This document shows positions 13,821-21,590 of a DNA stretch of 23,882 nucleotides, in pieces. A model generated the notes under the pieces. It did no database searches. It worked only from the letters and a program-made list of their open reading frames with translations, and was not told the origin of the DNA. A program made the translations under genes and the position numbers. Source of the DNA: an uncultured Ruminococcus sp. (GTDB lineage Bacteria; Bacillota; Clostridia; Oscillospirales; Ruminococcaceae); the NCBI GenBank assembly GCA_900319195.1, contig ONNL01000058.1, positions 1 to 23,882 on the forward strand, given 5' to 3'. Within the stretch, counting starts at the first letter, position 1. Each line of letters opens with the position of its first letter.

Positions 13821-16800
13821 ATGTACCTTAAATCCTTGGAAATACAGGGATTCAAGTCCTTTCCCGACAAGATAAGCCTTACCTTTGACAAGGGACTTAC
13901 GGCAGTAGTCGGACCAAACGGCAGCGGAAAGAGTAATATCGGTGATTCGGTTCGCTGGGTACTCGGTGAGCAGTCCACAAAGACGCTCCGAGGAAACAAG
14001 ATGGAGGACGTTATTTTTTCCGGTACTGTTGCGAGAAAGCCGATGGGATTTGCCGCAGTTACGCTGAATATAGACAATTCCGACAAGACACTTGCCGACA
14101 TGGACGACGAGGTCGCGGTTACGCGAAAGCTCTACCGCAGCGGTGAGAGTGAATACATGATAAACGGGCGGCAGGTACGTCTGAAGGATATAAACGAGCT
14201 GTTCATGGATACGGGTCTCGGACGCGACGGCTACTCCATTATAGGACAGGGTCGTATCGCAGAGATAGTCGGTGCAAAGAGCAACGAGCGCCGCGACATC
14301 TTCGAGGAAGCCGCAGGTATATCTAAATTCCGCTATAAAAAGCAGGAGGCGGAGCGAAAGCTCACGGCGGCACAGGAGAACCTTGTCCGCCTGAATGACA
14401 TAGTTTCCGAGCTTGAGGGACGTGTTGAGCCGCTGAGGATACAGTCCGAGAAGGCTGAGAAGTTCATAAAGCTTGCCGAGCAGAGAAAAAGACTTGAAAT
14501 ATCCGTATGGGTGACACGTCTTGACGAGCTGAAGGCAAAGACCGATTCGCTCGATGAGAAGATACTCGTGAGCAAGAATGAGTACGAGAACATCGAAAAC
14601 GATATTCAGAGCGAGGAGCAGAAGATAGAGGAAGGCTATCGGAAGATGCAGGAGAGCACTGTGAAGTCCGATGAGCTGAGAAGAAAAATGCTCGAGGAGG
14701 AGCAGTCCTCGTCGGATATGAAGTCGGGGATAGCCGTACTCGAAACGGAGATAAAGCACTGCAATGAGGAGATAAAGTCGGCGCGTGAGAGCATCGAAAG
14801 CTCGGCTGAGACGAAAAAGGCAATGCTTGAGCAGAAAAAGCAGGCTGAAGGGACGCTTGCGGAGCTTGAGGAAAAGCGGAAGGCTCTTGAAGCGGAGATA
14901 GCCGCAGTTACCGAAAGTCTCGACAAGGCTGATACGGAGAGCAGTGCACTCGGCAGTGATGTTGACAAGGCAAACAGCGAGATAAATGCAATGTACATCA
15001 GGCAGAGCAGCCTGAAATTCACCATAGATTCGGCACACAGCACTGTTACCGACGAGGAGGCTCACCTTGCCGGCCTCAGACAGAACGGCAGTGACGTGAG
15101 CAATTCGCTTGAAGAGTACAGGGAGAAGATAGCTGCGGCTCAGGAAAGCCTCGACGAAAACGGGAAGCGTACCGAGCAGCAGAAGAATCGTCTGAGCGGA
15201 CTTGAAAGGCTCTATACCTCGCGCAAGGAAGCGTTTGACAAGGCAAAGAACGAGTTTGAGCGCGTCATCTACGAGATGAAGGACAAGCAGCAGCGCCGAA
15301 AGATACTCTCCGACCTTGAAAACAACATGGAGGGCTTCTCTGGCAGCGTAAAGAATGTCATGAGAGCGTCAAAGCAGGGACGTATCGGCGGAATTTACGG
15401 TACAGTTGCTCAGAACATCAGCGTAAAGCAGGAGTATGCTGTCGCTGTTGAGACCGCTCTTGCAGGCGCTATGCAGAACATCATCGTCGAGAATGAGGAC
15501 ATAGCCAAGCGCTGCATAAGACTGCTGAAGGAGCAGCACGGCGGACGTGCGACATTCCTGCCGATAACCTCTGTACGCGGCTATGAGCTGAATGCGGACG
15601 GCGTTGAAAGGTGCGAGGGATTCGTTGCAAGAGCGAACAGGATAGTCGGCTGTGACGAGAAGTTCAGCGGTATCATCACCTCGCTCCTCGGACGTATAGT
15701 CATTGCCGAGGACATCGACGCGGCAACTGCCATTGCCAAGAAATACGGCTATAAATTCAGGATAGTAACGCTCGACGGACAGGTCATAAACGCGGGTGGT
15801 TCGTTCACGGGAGGCTCGGCGCAGAAGTCGGGCGGAATGATAACCCGTAAGAATGAGCTTGAGACTCTCGACACGGAGATAGAAAAGCTTGCGGCTCAGC
15901 GCGACGAGCTGAGGGCGAATGCGGAAAAGGTACGTGCAGAGGCGGAAAAGCTGAGATTTGACACCGAGGCGGAGAAGGCGAAATCCACGGAGCTTGAGAC
16001 CGAAAGGGTAAGGCTCACGGCAGAGCTGACAAGTCTCAGGACAATGCTCGAGCAGATGACCTCGCAGTCTGAAAACTCTGCAAGACTCATAACCGAAGCC
16101 GAGAACAAGATAGCGAATGCCGTAAAGACAGCAGAGGATTCCGAGAAGGCGCTTGCCGAGCTCGAGAATGAGATACGCGAGGCAGAGACAAAGATTGCCG
16201 AGGGTCAGGACAGCCGTGAAAAGCTGAGACTCAGACGTGCGGAGCTCTCTGAAAAGCTCTCGCAGAGCCGTATCGGTCTCATGGAGCTTGCAAAGGACGT
16301 TCAGGCGCAGGAGCTTGAGATAACACGTATCGAGGGACAGCTCTCCGACCTTGAAAACGGCGGAAGGCTGTTCGAGCAGAAGATAGCGGAGACTGAAAAT
16401 GTCATTGCGGAGAAGCAGTCCCGAATAGAAAAGCTGAGGGAGAGCCTTTCAAGGTTTAGTGACAATACGTCGGTATATCTTGAAAAGATAAAGCACTATC
16501 AGGATATGCACACCGAGCAGAATCGCCTTGTGAACGAGCTTCAGAAGGGACTGCGCGAGATAAATGAGGCAAAGGAAAAGCTCGGAGCTGAGGTGACAAG
16601 GCTCGAGGAGCGCAGGGAGACGCTGTGCCGCGATTCCGACAACATTATCCGTCAGCTTCTTGAGGTCTATGAGCTGACTCGCTCGGAGGCTGCGGCAATT
16701 GCCGAAAAGCTCGAGGATATGACGGAGGCTCAGAAGGAGCTCAATTCCGTAAAGAACAGGATACGCGCACTCGGAAGTGTAAACGTCGGTGCGATAGAGG

Positions 16801-17393
16801 AATACAAGGAGGTCTCGGAGCGTTACAGATTCATGTCGGAGCAGATAGCCGATGTGCAGAAGTCGAAAACCGAGCTTGAAAAGATAATCAGCGACCTCAC
16901 AGGAGAGATGTGCAGGATATTCTCCGAGAGCTTTGCGAAGATAAACTCCAATTTCAAGGAGATATTCGTGGAGCTGTTCGGCGGAGGTAAGGCGGAGCTT
17001 ATCCTCACCGATCCCGACGACGTTCTCAGCTCGGGTATCGAGATAAGCGTTGCACCGCCCGGAAAGGTCATAAAGAACCTCATCTCACTCTCGGGAGGAG
17101 AGCAGTCGTTTGTAGCTATTGCGATTTATTTTGCGATACTGAGACTTCGTCCCGCACCGTTCTGTATCCTTGATGAGATAGACGCGGCGCTCGATGAGGC
17201 AAACGTAAAGAAGTACGCGCAGTACCTCAAGAATTTCACCGATACCACGCAGTTTGTGCTTGTAACTCACAGGCGCAGCGCTATGGAGGAGGCAAATGTC
17301 CTCTATGGTGTTACCATGCAGGAGGACGGTATTTCAAAGCTTCTGAAAATGGAGCAGGTGGACTTTAACGAGGACGCAGCAGATATAAAGTAA
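13821..17393 (+). CDS. smc: Chromosome partition protein SMC
   Basis: ATPase that compacts chromosomes and aligns their arms by loop extrusion with ScpA and ScpB. It has 1190 residues. Walker A GPNGSGKSNI is near residue 32 and the Q-loop region is VLGEQSTKTLRG. Long coiled coils run about 170-500 and 675-1000 around a hinge at about 515-670 (GRIGGIYGTVAQNI to GGSFTGGSAQ). The head closes with the signature LSGGEQSFVAIAIYFAI near 1090 and Walker B PFCILDEIDAALDEA near 1112, including the catalytic Glu. The signature has Gln where Bacillus has Arg after LSGGE. The start at 13821 has a strong AGGAGG at 13809-13814. Confidence 0.98.
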   Translation: MYLKSLEIQGFKSFPDKISLTFDKGLTAVVGPNGSGKSNIGDSVRWVLGEQSTKTLRGNKMEDVIFSGTVARKPMGFAAVTLNIDNSDKTLADMDDEVAVTRKLYRSGESEYMINGRQVRLKDINELFMDTGLGRDGYSIIGQGRIAEIVGAKSNERRDIFEEAAGISKFRYKKQEAERKLTAAQENLVRLNDIVSELEGRVEPLRIQSEKAEKFIKLAEQRKRLEISVWVTRLDELKAKTDSLDEKILVSKNEYENIENDIQSEEQKIEEGYRKMQESTVKSDELRRKMLEEEQSSSDMKSGIAVLETEIKHCNEEIKSARESIESSAETKKAMLEQKKQAEGTLAELEEKRKALEAEIAAVTESLDKADTESSALGSDVDKANSEINAMYIRQSSLKFTIDSAHSTVTDEEAHLAGLRQNGSDVSNSLEEYREKIAAAQESLDENGKRTEQQKNRLSGLERLYTSRKEAFDKAKNEFERVIYEMKDKQQRRKILSDLENNMEGFSGSVKNVMRASKQGRIGGIYGTVAQNISVKQEYAVAVETALAGAMQNIIVENEDIAKRCIRLLKEQHGGRATFLPITSVRGYELNADGVERCEGFVARANRIVGCDEKFSGIITSLLGRIVIAEDIDAATAIAKKYGYKFRIVTLDGQVINAGGSFTGGSAQKSGGMITRKNELETLDTEIEKLAAQRDELRANAEKVRAEAEKLRFDTEAEKAKSTELETERVRLTAELTSLRTMLEQMTSQSENSARLITEAENKIANAVKTAEDSEKALAELENEIREAETKIAEGQDSREKLRLRRAELSEKLSQSRIGLMELAKDVQAQELEITRIEGQLSDLENGGRLFEQKIAETENVIAEKQSRIEKLRESLSRFSDNTSVYLEKIKHYQDMHTEQNRLVNELQKGLREINEAKEKLGAEVTRLEERRETLCRDSDNIIRQLLEVYELTRSEAAAIAEKLEDMTEAQKELNSVKNRIRALGSVNVGAIEEYKEVSERYRFMSEQIADVQKSKTELEKIISDLTGEMCRIFSESFAKINSNFKEIFVELFGGGKAELILTDPDDVLSSGIEISVAPPGKVIKNLISLSGGEQSFVAIAIYFAILRLRPAPFCILDEIDAALDEANVKKYAQYLKNFTDTTQFVLVTHRRSAMEEANVLYGVTMQEDGISKLLKMEQVDFNEDAADIK

Positions 17394-17435
17394 GCCGTGT
17401 GGCAAACAATAACACAAAGATGAACGGAGGAGCCT

Positions 17436-18782
17436 ATGGGCATTTTTTCAAAGATAAGGGACGGACTCAAAAAGACGAGGGATTCCTTTATAAACCGTCT
17501 TGCGAGGATAGCAAACTCGTTTACCAAGATTGACGAGGAGCTGTTCGACCAGCTTGAAGAAGCTATGATAATGAGCGATATAGGTGTCGAGACCTCGGAG
17601 GAGATATGCGACCGTCTCCGCAAGAAAATAAAGGAGCGCGGCATCACTGACCCTGCTGAGATAATGGAGCTCATGCAGGAGGTCATAGGTGAGATAATGG
17701 GCGACGATACGGGACTTGACCTTTCGGCTACTCCTGCTGTCATTATGGTGATAGGAGTAAACGGCGCAGGCAAGACCACGACTATCGGCAAGCTCTGCCA
17801 CCAGTTCAAGAACGAGGGCAAGAAGGTAATCGTTGCGGCTGCGGACACCTTCCGTGCGGCAGCTATCGACCAGCTCGAAGTCTGGACTCAGCGTGCAGGC
17901 GTTGACATAGTAAAGCACTCCGAGGGCTCTGACCCGGGAGCTGTTGTGTACGACGCTCTTGACGCGGCAAAGGCAAGAGGCTGCGACGTGGTTATAATCG
18001 ACACCGCAGGACGACTCCACAACAAGAAGAATCTCATGGAGGAGCTTGCGAAGATAAACCGCATAATTGAGAGCAAGTCCGCGGACAGCTCGCATGAGAT
18101 ACTGCTCGTGCTTGACGCTACAACGGGACAGAATGCCGTAAATCAGGCAAAGCTGTTCAGCGAGGTAGCCGACATCACGGGAATAGTGCTCACAAAGCTC
18201 GATGGTACAGCAAAGGGCGGTATCGTTATCTCGATAAAGAATGAGCTCGGCATACCCGTCAAGCTCATAGGAGTAGGCGAGAAGATAGAGGACCTTCAGC
18301 CGTTTGACAGCAGGACATTCGTAAATGCGCTGTTCGATACGCCTGTTGGTGATGAAGCTGAGGACGAGGACAACGAGGAGACAGCTGAGGAAATCACGGA
18401 TGAAGCTGAGGAGACTGCTCCCGAGGAAAGTGCCGAGACTCCCGAAGATACCGAGGAAGCTCCCGAGGCTGAGGAGTCCGAGCAGAGCGCTGAAACGGAA
18501 GAAGCAGAGAATACTGACGAGAGTGCTGAAGCGGAGACTGCCGCAGAGGACGAGGATAACGAGAGCTCCGAGGATGAAGCCGCGGAGAGTGAGGACAGTC
18601 TCGATAAGTTCGTGATACCGCCTGTTGAGTGGAATGAAACTGATGACGATGATATACCACTTGAGGACTTCACAGCAGGCTCCGATGATGATGCAGACGA
18701 GGAGCCCGAGGAAGAGAGCAAGCCGAAGAAGCGCGGATTCTTCAGCAGACTGTTCGGCAGAAAGGACAAGGACGATGAATAA
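17436..18782 (+). CDS. ftsY: Signal recognition particle receptor FtsY with a C-terminal acidic tail
   Basis: SRP-receptor GTPase that brings ribosome-SRP complexes to the membrane translocon. Residues 1-302 form a complete NG domain. The N-terminus is an amphipathic helix (MGIFSKIRDGLKKTRDSF), followed by the helical N domain, then GVNGAGKTTTIGKL (near 107), DTFRAAAIDQL (near 137), DTAGRLHNKKNLMEEL (near 189), TKLDGTAKGG (near 253) and GVGEKIEDLQPF. The tail from about 303 to 428 is roughly half Asp and Glu, with one hydrophobic island FVIPPVEW. The last 20 residues are basic (KPKKRGFFSRLFGRK) then acidic. In E. coli the acidic A domain and a similar KKRGFFSWLGFG motif lie at the N-terminus, so the order is permuted here. 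It follows smc as in Bacillus. Confidence 0.95.
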   Translation: MGIFSKIRDGLKKTRDSFINRLARIANSFTKIDEELFDQLEEAMIMSDIGVETSEEICDRLRKKIKERGITDPAEIMELMQEVIGEIMGDDTGLDLSATPAVIMVIGVNGAGKTTTIGKLCHQFKNEGKKVIVAAADTFRAAAIDQLEVWTQRAGVDIVKHSEGSDPGAVVYDALDAAKARGCDVVIIDTAGRLHNKKNLMEELAKINRIIESKSADSSHEILLVLDATTGQNAVNQAKLFSEVADITGIVLTKLDGTAKGGIVISIKNELGIPVKLIGVGEKIEDLQPFDSRTFVNALFDTPVGDEAEDEDNEETAEEITDEAEETAPEESAETPEDTEEAPEAEESEQSAETEEAENTDESAEAETAAEDEDNESSEDEAAESEDSLDKFVIPPVEWNETDDDDIPLEDFTAGSDDDADEEPEEESKPKKRGFFSRLFGRKDKDDE

Positions 18783-19365
18783 AACTGTCGTAATGGCGAC
18801 TAATAACGCTGATAAGCTCCGTGAGGCGAGGGAGATACTCTCGCCGCTCGGGATAGAGGTGCTCTCGCAGAGGGACACGGGAATAAAGGTCGAGCCTGTT
18901 GAGGACGGCACTACATTTGCAGAAAACTCCGAGATAAAGGCGAGAGCAGTATTCGAGGCGCTCGGCGGAAAATATCCCGTCATGGCTGACGACAGCGGTA
19001 TCGTTGTTGACGCTCTTGGGGGACGCCCGGGAGTTTACTCCGCACGTTACGCTCCGAGCGGTGAGGAATGCACGAAGCTCCTCTCCGAAATGGAGGGAAT
19101 CCCCGACGAGAAGCGCACAGCGCGTTTTGTCTGCAACATCACCTTCATTGATACCGAGGGCAAGGTGTTTCACGCAGAGGGCAAGGTCGAGGGAAGGGTC
19201 GCTCATGAGATGAGGGGCGAAAACGGCTTTGTCTACGACCACATCTTCCTCTACGGAGATAAGACTACAGCCGAGCTCTCTCCAGAGGAGAAGAACAGCA
19301 TAAGCCACAGGGGAGCGGCAATGAGGGCGCTCTATAAGCATCTTGAAGAAAGATACGGTGATTGA
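18775..19365 (+). CDS. rdgB: Non-canonical purine NTP pyrophosphatase (RdgB/HAM1 family)
   Basis: Hydrolyses dITP, ITP and XTP to monophosphates so they are not incorporated into DNA or RNA. The ATG at 18775 overlaps the end of ftsY by eight bases; MNKTVVMATNNADKLREAREIL is the expected N-terminus (T/S-x-N-x-x-K). It has 196 residues. ADDSGIVVDALGGRPGVYSARYA lies near residue 71 and SHRGAAMRAL near 177. Two normally conserved positions differ: the usual GFGYDPIF reads GFVYDHIF. The reading frame is otherwise intact, so I treat it as a functional but somewhat divergent member. Confidence 0.92.
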   Translation: MNKTVVMATNNADKLREAREILSPLGIEVLSQRDTGIKVEPVEDGTTFAENSEIKARAVFEALGGKYPVMADDSGIVVDALGGRPGVYSARYAPSGEECTKLLSEMEGIPDEKRTARFVCNITFIDTEGKVFHAEGKVEGRVAHEMRGENGFVYDHIFLYGDKTTAELSPEEKNSISHRGAAMRALYKHLEERYGD

Positions 19366-19366
19366 A

Positions 19367-19672
19367 ATGTTAACAAGCAAACAGAGAGCGTACCTGCGAG
19401 GTATCGCTTCAACATATGAGACTATCTTCCAGATAGGCAAGGACGGCATAACCGATACGCTCTGCAAAAGCGTGGGCGAGGCACTCGAAAAGCGCGAACT
19501 GATAAAGCTCCGTGTCCTTGAAAATTCGGGATATACCGCTCGTGAGGCGTGTGACGCGATAGTTGAAAGGGTAGGCGCGGAGCCTGTGCAGGTCATCGGC
19601 TCACGCTTCGTGATATATAAGCGCAACCCGAAAAAGCCCGTGATAGAGGGGATCCCGAAGGCGAACAAGTGA
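19367..19672 (+). CDS. yhbY: YhbY-family RNA-binding protein (CRM domain)
   Basis: A 101-residue protein starting MLTSKQRAYLRGIAS, with the CRM-domain GKDGIT loop near residue 24, then ELIKLRVLENSG and GSRFVIYKRN near the end. The fold is found in ribosome-associated and splicing factors; YhbY binds pre-50S particles in E. coli. I chose the ATG at 19367, one base after the rdgB stop; a TTG at 19343 inside rdgB is unlikely. The ribosome binding site is weak (GGTGA), so translation is probably coupled to rdgB. Its TGA overlaps the next gene's GTG start. Confidence 0.92.
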   Translation: MLTSKQRAYLRGIASTYETIFQIGKDGITDTLCKSVGEALEKRELIKLRVLENSGYTAREACDAIVERVGAEPVQVIGSRFVIYKRNPKKPVIEGIPKANK

Positions 19673-20373
19673 AGGTACTGATAATATGCGGCACCGCACA
19701 TAAGGGCTCCACGTACCACATTGCCCGTATCCTTGCGGAAAAGATCACGGACAGCGGCAGCATAAGGGAGATGTTTCTGCCGACGGACTTCTGTGAATTC
19801 TGCTGCGGCTGCACGTGCTGTATCGTAAAGGGCGAGGAGCGCTGTCCGCACTATGAGAAGCTCCGACCTGTAACGGAAGCCATAGACGAGGCTGATGTGC
19901 TGATATTTTCGTCGCCTGTGTATGTCTACCATGTCACAGGGCAGATGAAGGCACTGCTTGACCATTACGGCTGGCGCTTCATGGTGCACAGACCCGAGGA
20001 GAAGATGTTTTCAAAGCAGGCTGTTGCCATAACGACTGCCGCAGGTGCAGGCATGAAGTCCGCGATAAAGGACATCACTGACAGCTTTTTCTTCTGGGGA
20101 ATACCGCGCATTTATAAGTACGGTAAGGCGGTCATGGAATCCTCATGGGACAGGGTAAAGCCCAAGATAAAGCAGTCAATTGAGAAGAAAACGGACTCGC
20201 TGGCTGTGAGAATACGCTCGGCTGAGGGTAAAAAGCTGAGAATACCGCTGAAAACCAAGGGCTTCTTCAAGCTTATGAGCCTTATGCAGAGAAACGGCTT
20301 CAACGAAAAGGACAAGAATTACTGGATAGAAAAGGGCTGGACGGGTAAGGCTCGTCCGTGGAAAAAGTCATGA
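19669..20373 (+). CDS. Flavodoxin-fold NAD(P)H-dependent oxidoreductase with an iron-sulfur-type cysteine motif
   Basis: The start is GTG at 19669 in a GTGA overlap with yhbY. The N-terminus MKVLIICGTAHKGSTYHIARIL is the FMN-phosphate loop of the NADPH-dependent FMN reductase fold, and ADVLIFSSPVYVYHVTGQMKALLDH (near 85-110) is a second family motif. Cysteines occur at residues 42, 45, 46, 48, 50, 51 and 59. C45, C48, C51 and C59 fit CX2CX2CX7C, as in archaeal and clostridial iron-sulfur flavoproteins that carry a [4Fe-4S] cluster. It has 234 residues; a basic C-terminal part (about 160-234) is unrecognised. The electron partner and substrate are unknown. It is inserted in the otherwise conserved yhbY-nadD order. 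Confidence 0.82.
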   Translation: MKVLIICGTAHKGSTYHIARILAEKITDSGSIREMFLPTDFCEFCCGCTCCIVKGEERCPHYEKLRPVTEAIDEADVLIFSSPVYVYHVTGQMKALLDHYGWRFMVHRPEEKMFSKQAVAITTAAGAGMKSAIKDITDSFFFWGIPRIYKYGKAVMESSWDRVKPKIKQSIEKKTDSLAVRIRSAEGKKLRIPLKTKGFFKLMSLMQRNGFNEKDKNYWIEKGWTGKARPWKKS

Positions 20374-20963
20374 GGACAGGAATTTACGGCGGGAGCTTCA
20401 ATCCCGTTCACAACGGGCATATACGCAATGTTCAGTCGGCGGCTGACGAGCTTGGACTTGACAGGGTATATCTTGTGCCCTCACGTATCTCGCCGCACCG
20501 CTCAAGTGCGGACTATGCAAGCGGCGGGGACAGACTTGAGATGCTGAGACTTGCCTGTGCGGATGACCCGAGACTCATTCCCTGTGACTATGAGCTGAAG
20601 CGTGAGGCTGTGAGCTATTCCATATATACTGTGGAGCATTTTCGCAGACTCCTTCCTGACGATGAGCTGTTTCTGCTTGTCGGGAGCGATATGCTGATGT
20701 GCTTTGACAAGTGGTACAGATTCGAGGACATCATGCGCGAGGTGACGCTCTGTGCCTCGACAAGAAGCGGCGACGACCGCGCAGAGCTCTGTAGAAAGGC
20801 GGAAGAACTCGGAAAATACGGGAAAGTCATTGTGACAGAATCGTGTCCGATAGTTGTGTCTTCCACGAAAGTGAGAAAAAAAATTGCAAAAAATGAAGAT
20901 TTTACTTGCTATCTTCATGAAAATGTAGTACAATATATAAGACTGAAGAAATTATATACCTGA
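20370..20963 (+). CDS. nadD: Nicotinate-nucleotide adenylyltransferase
   Basis: Converts nicotinate mononucleotide and ATP to deamido-NAD in NAD synthesis. I chose the ATG at 20370, which overlaps the upstream stop as ATGA; a GTG at 20358 is an alternative adding four residues. The product is 197 residues. The nucleotidyltransferase motif GGSFNPVHNGH is at residues 7-17 with the HxGH histidines H14 and H17, and SSTKVR lies near 168. The last 30 codons are unusually AT-rich and seem to contain a promoter for yqeK. Confidence 0.95.
   Translation: MRTGIYGGSFNPVHNGHIRNVQSAADELGLDRVYLVPSRISPHRSSADYASGGDRLEMLRLACADDPRLIPCDYELKREAVSYSIYTVEHFRRLLPDDELFLLVGSDMLMCFDKWYRFEDIMREVTLCASTRSGDDRAELCRKAEELGKYGKVIVTESCPIVVSSTKVRKKIAKNEDFTCYLHENVVQYIRLKKLYT
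20893..20934 (+). promoter_or_regulatory. Possible internal promoter with overlapping dyad for yqeK-LCP-rsfS
   Basis: TTGCTA (20906-20911, four of six) and TACAAT (20929-20934, five of six) are 17 bases apart inside the 3' end of nadD. A perfect dyad, ATGAAGAT (20893-20900) and ATCTTCAT (20911-20918), straddles the -35, as an operator would. Predicted start is near 20941, about 30 bases before yqeK. The region is AT-rich relative to its surroundings. Confidence 0.45.
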
Positions 20964-20972
20964 TGAGGTGAA

Positions 20973-21590
20973 ATGGCAATGTTGTATGACGCAGAGAAAA
21001 AAAGGAAATATCTTGAGAAAAATCTCTCTGCCAAAAGATACAATCACTCGCTCAATGTTGCTGCCGAGTGCAGAAAGCTTGCTGAAAAGTACGGTGAGGA
21101 TCCCGAAAAAGCTTACTTTGCGGGACTTATCCACGACATCTGCAAGGAGCTTCCTGCCGCTGAGCAGTATTCACTTGTACTCAAAAGCGAAAAGGACTTC
21201 GCCGTATGCCGCGAGGAGCTTGATACACGCTCGCTCTGGCACGGTATTGCGGGAGCATATTTTATAAAGACAAAATTCGGCATTGAGGATATCGACATCC
21301 TCAATGCTGTGAGATTCCATACAGTCGGGCATTCGGGAATGTCGCGCCTTGAGGAGATAGTCTACCTCGGGGACCTTGTATCCGCGGAAAGAGATTATAA
21401 AGACGTGGACAAGATGAGAAAGATAGTTTACACCGACATTGACGAAGCAATGCGAGCTGCACTTGCATTCTCAATAAGGTCCGTTATCAAGAAGGGCGGC
21501 TTTATACCGCCGTGCACGACGGAGGCTTACAACTTCTACACGAGGATATGCAGCGAACACAGCAGCAAACAGGAAAAGAGGAGCATATGA
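20973..21590 (+). CDS. yqeK: HD-domain bis(5'-nucleosyl)-tetraphosphatase, symmetrical (YqeK)
   Basis: YqeK proteins hydrolyse the alarmone Ap4A to two ADP using an iron-bearing HD site. Metal ligands are visible in RYNHSLNVA (near 25), FAGLIHDICKEL (near 53), LWHGIAG (near 90) and VRFHTVGHSGMSRLEEIVYLGDLVSAERD (near 112-140). It has 205 residues. The start may be ATG 20973 or ATG 20979: GAGG at 20965-20968 is four bases from the first and ten from the second. It directly follows nadD, as in most Firmicutes, and its stop overlaps the LCP gene start (ATGA). Confidence 0.92.
   Translation: MAMLYDAEKKRKYLEKNLSAKRYNHSLNVAAECRKLAEKYGEDPEKAYFAGLIHDICKELPAAEQYSLVLKSEKDFAVCREELDTRSLWHGIAGAYFIKTKFGIEDIDILNAVRFHTVGHSGMSRLEEIVYLGDLVSAERDYKDVDKMRKIVYTDIDEAMRAALAFSIRSVIKKGGFIPPCTTEAYNFYTRICSEHSSKQEKRSI

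Noticed and set aside
13806..15065. Minus-strand open frame of 419 residues opposite the smc coiled coil
   Set aside because: The Leu-rich translation is the complement of Glu/Lys-rich coiled-coil codons, not a membrane protein.
18340..18720. Apparent tandem repeats in the DNA of the FtsY tail
   Set aside because: They reflect low-complexity GAG/GAA/GCT codons; no fixed repeat period could be read.
18296..18769. Minus-strand Ser-rich open frame opposite the acidic FtsY tail
   Set aside because: The Ser run is the reverse reading of GAG and GAC codons; the plus frame continues from the NG domain and ends in a meaningful motif.
17448..18983. Long minus-strand open frame of 511 residues opposite ftsY and rdgB
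   Set aside because: It lies antisense to two clearly conserved genes, its product is low-complexity Leu/Ser-rich sequence, and no ribosome binding site or family motif was seen. It is a by-product of the codon bias.
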